Below, piece after piece: positions 6,559 to 8,004 of a stretch of 8,004 nucleotides of DNA. Each line of letters begins with the position of its first letter. The stretch's first letter is position 1. A program made the translations under genes and the position numbers. Location: contig CAMFIX010000120.1 of assembly GCA_945952425.1 (NCBI GenBank), positions 1 through 8,004 on the forward strand. Direction: 5' to 3'. The DNA comes from an uncultured Pseudorhodobacter sp. (GTDB lineage Bacteria; Pseudomonadota; Alphaproteobacteria; Rhodobacterales; Rhodobacteraceae). The notes below the pieces were generated by a model. It ran no database searches, was not told where the DNA came from, and saw only the letters and a program-made list of their open reading frames with translations.

Positions 6559-7809
6559 TCACCCGAGTTTCAGGCGGTCGATGCCGATCAGACGGTCATA
6601 GAGCCAGTAAAGGATCAGGACGAGAACAAGCAGGATCGCGGCCAGCGCCGCGGCCATCGACCAGTTCGCCTTGTTCATGTGAAACGAGATCAGGTTCGAG
6701 ATCAGCTGGCCATCCGCGCCGCCGACCAGCGCCGGGGTGATGTAATAGCCGACCGCGAGGATGAAGACCAAAAGCGAGCCGGCCGCGATGCCGGGCAAGG
6801 TCTGGGGCAGATAGATGCGCCGGAACGTGGTCCAGGAGGTCGCGCCCAGCGACCGCGCGGCGCGGGCATAGCTCGGCGGGATGACGCGCATGACCGAGTA
6901 AAGCGGCAGCACCATGAAGGGCAGAAGGATATGCGTCATGACGATGATCGTGCCGGTCTGGTTGTAGATCATCGGCAGCCGGTCGTCCTGTGGGATGATA
7001 TGCGCCCAGGCCAGCAGGTCGTTGATGATGCCCTGCTCTTGCAGGATGGCGATCCAGCTGGAGGTCCGCACCAGAAGCGAGGTCCAGAAGGGCAGAAGCA
7101 CGAGGATCATCAAAAGGTTCGACTTGCGCATCGGCAGGATGGCCAGAAGATGCGCGATGGGGAAAGAGAGCAGCAGCGCAAGGACGGTGATGACCGCCGA
7201 GAGGGCGAAGGTCTTCAGGAAAAGATAGACATAGATCCGCTGCTCGGGCGCGACGCGGGTCAGCCCGTCGTCGGGCGTGCGCTTGGCATCCATCGCCACC
7301 ATGTAGAAGTCGGTCGTCAGCCGGCTGGCCGCATGGCGCATCGTGACCCACAAAAGCGGGTCGCCCCATTTCGGGTCCATCGCCACCAGCGCCTCCTTGT
7401 AGGGCGGCACCAGCTTGTCGGCATCCCGCGCGGCGGCCTTGAAGATCGAGATCGTGCCCGGATAGGTGTAGTTGATCCGCGTCCCCGCCGCACCGGCGGT
7501 CTTGGCCTTCTGCATCGCGGCAAGGTCGCTGACCAGCGCCGCATAGGCGGTTTCGTCGATCTCGGCGCCTTCGGGATGGGTGGCGAACCAGGCGACGGTC
7601 GCGGGCGCATTGGCCGAGAAGCCGTCGTTGTCGAAGCTGCGCTCCAGCATGGTCAGGATCGGGATGACGAAGGTCAGGACGACGAAGGCCAGAAGCGGCA
7701 GCACCAGCAGGAAGGCGCGGCGCTTGGCGCGGACCTGAGCCCGGGCGAGGGCGGCTTTCAGCGGGCGGCCGTCGGCCGTCTGCAGGGGGGCCATGGGGAC
7801 ATCGGCCAT
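6559..7809 (-). CDS. ABC transporter permease, PotB-like, with large periplasmic insertion
   Basis: The first inner-membrane subunit of the importer, 416 residues, compared with roughly 280-300 for ordinary PotB proteins. A basic cytoplasmic N-terminus (RAQVRAKRRA, 23-32) precedes helix 1 at about 33-54. A region of about 140 residues (56-195) follows without a hydrophobic helix, predicted to lie in the periplasm. The usual core then follows, with helices near 197-220, 229-247, 284-307, 339-361 and 384-406. The EAA loop, YARAARSLGATSW to IYLPQTLPG, is at 314-340 and is intact. The ATG at 7809 was chosen because a GGAG ribosome-binding site lies 6 nt upstream. An in-frame GTG at 7857 would add 16 residues without an obvious site. 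The gene is 4 nt from permease 2. A hairpin lies between it and the binding-protein gene upstream, which may lower its expression relative to that protein. Confidence 0.9.
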   Translation of the reverse strand: MADVPMAPLQTADGRPLKAALARAQVRAKRRAFLLVLPLLAFVVLTFVIPILTMLERSFDNDGFSANAPATVAWFATHPEGAEIDETAYAALVSDLAAMQKAKTAGAAGTRINYTYPGTISIFKAAARDADKLVPPYKEALVAMDPKWGDPLLWVTMRHAASRLTTDFYMVAMDAKRTPDDGLTRVAPEQRIYVYLFLKTFALSAVITVLALLLSFPIAHLLAILPMRKSNLLMILVLLPFWTSLLVRTSSWIAILQEQGIINDLLAWAHIIPQDDRLPMIYNQTGTIIVMTHILLPFMVLPLYSVMRVIPPSYARAARSLGATSWTTFRRIYLPQTLPGIAAGSLLVFILAVGYYITPALVGGADGQLISNLISFHMNKANWSMAAALAAILLVLVLILYWLYDRLIGIDRLKLG

Positions 7810-7815
7810 CGGGAT

Positions 7816-7819
7816 CTCC
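7816..7819 (-). promoter_or_regulatory. Shine-Dalgarno site deciding the permease 1 start
   Basis: On the minus strand GGAG precedes the ATG at 7809 with 6-nt spacing. This is the clearest ribosome-binding site in the minus-strand block and favours this ATG over the in-frame GTG at 7857 and the ATG at 7794. Confidence 0.65.
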
Positions 7820-7886
7820 GGGAAAACGGGGGTGCGGGCGGAGCTTGCGTCCGGCACCGGGGCGGCCTTTCAAGGCGGGGGGCAAA

Positions 7887-7912
7887 GGGGGCCGCGGCGA
7901 CGCGCGGCCCCC
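7887..7912 (-). terminator. strong GC hairpin between binding-protein and permease genes (attenuator or 3'-end stabiliser)
   Basis: A perfect 10-bp inverted repeat, GGGGGCCGCG / CGCGGCCCCC with a 6-nt loop, starts 6 nt past the stop of the upstream gene. On the minus strand it is followed by only three T residues. In ABC operons such intercistronic hairpins often cause partial termination or protect the 3' end of the binding-protein message, keeping the binding protein more abundant than the membrane subunits. The short T run argues against complete termination, so read-through into the permease genes is expected. Confidence 0.65.
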
Positions 7913-7918
7913 CTGCGA

Positions 7919-8004
7919 TCAGTTCGCGGCCAGCCAGGCGTTGAAGCGGTCGTTCAGCTCGGCGTCATGGTCGACCCAGAACTGGAAGTCCGACCCCAGC
8001 GCGT
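7919..8004 (-). CDS. C-terminal end of a probable ABC substrate-binding protein (partial)
   Basis: Only the last 27 residues are in the window; the gene continues past the right edge. The visible tail contains FQFWVDHDAELNDRFNAWLA and ends in AAN. A terminal, amphipathic RFNAWLA-type helix is common at the end of PotD-like periplasmic binding proteins. The position immediately upstream of two PotB/PotC-like permease genes on the same strand, with an intervening hairpin, supports the same role: capture of the substrate in the periplasm. The fragment is too short for a motif-based proof. An ATPase C-terminus is a less likely alternative because that end would not normally carry such a motif. 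Confidence 0.6.
   Translation of the reverse strand, partial: ALGSDFQFWVDHDAELNDRFNAWLAAN

Noticed and set aside
7810..7857. GTG start at 7857 for permease 1
   Set aside because: No good ribosome-binding site was seen for it, while the ATG at 7809 has GGAG with 6-nt spacing.
6553..7944. Long plus-strand open frame of 463 codons opposite permease 1
   Set aside because: Low-complexity Arg/Asp/Gln/Gly-rich product, the mirror image of a membrane protein gene with clear helices and an EAA loop on the other strand.

Overview
The window is strongly GC-rich, with third codon positions almost all G or C. Its gene content and order fit an alphaproteobacterium of the Rhodobacterales (Paracoccus/Rhodobacter-like). 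The main support is the chain dac - tmk - holB - tatD - metallo-beta-lactamase-fold hydrolase, an alphaproteobacterial neighbourhood that I recognise from memory. Genes cover nearly the whole window. The only gaps are about 40 bp at 4590-4629 and about 109 bp at 7810-7918.

Left block, plus strand, 1-4589: six tightly packed genes. They are the C-terminal end of a PBP5-type D-alanyl-D-alanine carboxypeptidase, thymidylate kinase (tmk), DNA polymerase III delta' subunit (holB), a TatD-family metal-dependent hydrolase, a PhnP-like metallo-beta-lactamase-fold hydrolase, and a ten-helix AEC-family (auxin efflux carrier/malonate-type) permease. Four of the five junctions are TGATG or ATGA stop/start overlaps, and the fifth has a 3-nt gap. 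The block therefore looks like one translationally coupled operon of housekeeping genes (cell wall trimming, dTTP supply, replication clamp loading, nucleic-acid or metabolite repair) with a transporter as its last gene.

Middle, 4590-4629: a short convergent intergenic region. It holds a perfect 7-bp GC hairpin that can serve as a terminator in both directions, followed by an AT-rich stretch resembling a recurrent Rhodobacterales intergenic element.

Right block, minus strand, 8004 down to 4630: an ABC importer operon of the spermidine/putrescine (PotBCD) class followed by a ureohydrolase. In transcription order it has the last 27 residues of what is probably the periplasmic binding protein, a 10-bp GC hairpin, permease 1 (PotB-like, with an unusually large periplasmic insertion), permease 2 (PotC-like, with a Cys pair in an extended loop), and an agmatinase/arginase-family enzyme that overlaps permease 2 by ATGA. 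The arrangement suggests import of a guanidino or polyamine-type compound followed by hydrolysis to urea and an amine. The true substrate cannot be read from the sequence. No ATPase gene is visible; one is expected beyond the right edge.

I saw no mobile elements, tRNA or rRNA genes, CRISPR arrays or clearly foreign DNA. Most of the window is ordinary. The most interesting part is the coupling of the ureohydrolase to an atypical ABC permease pair.
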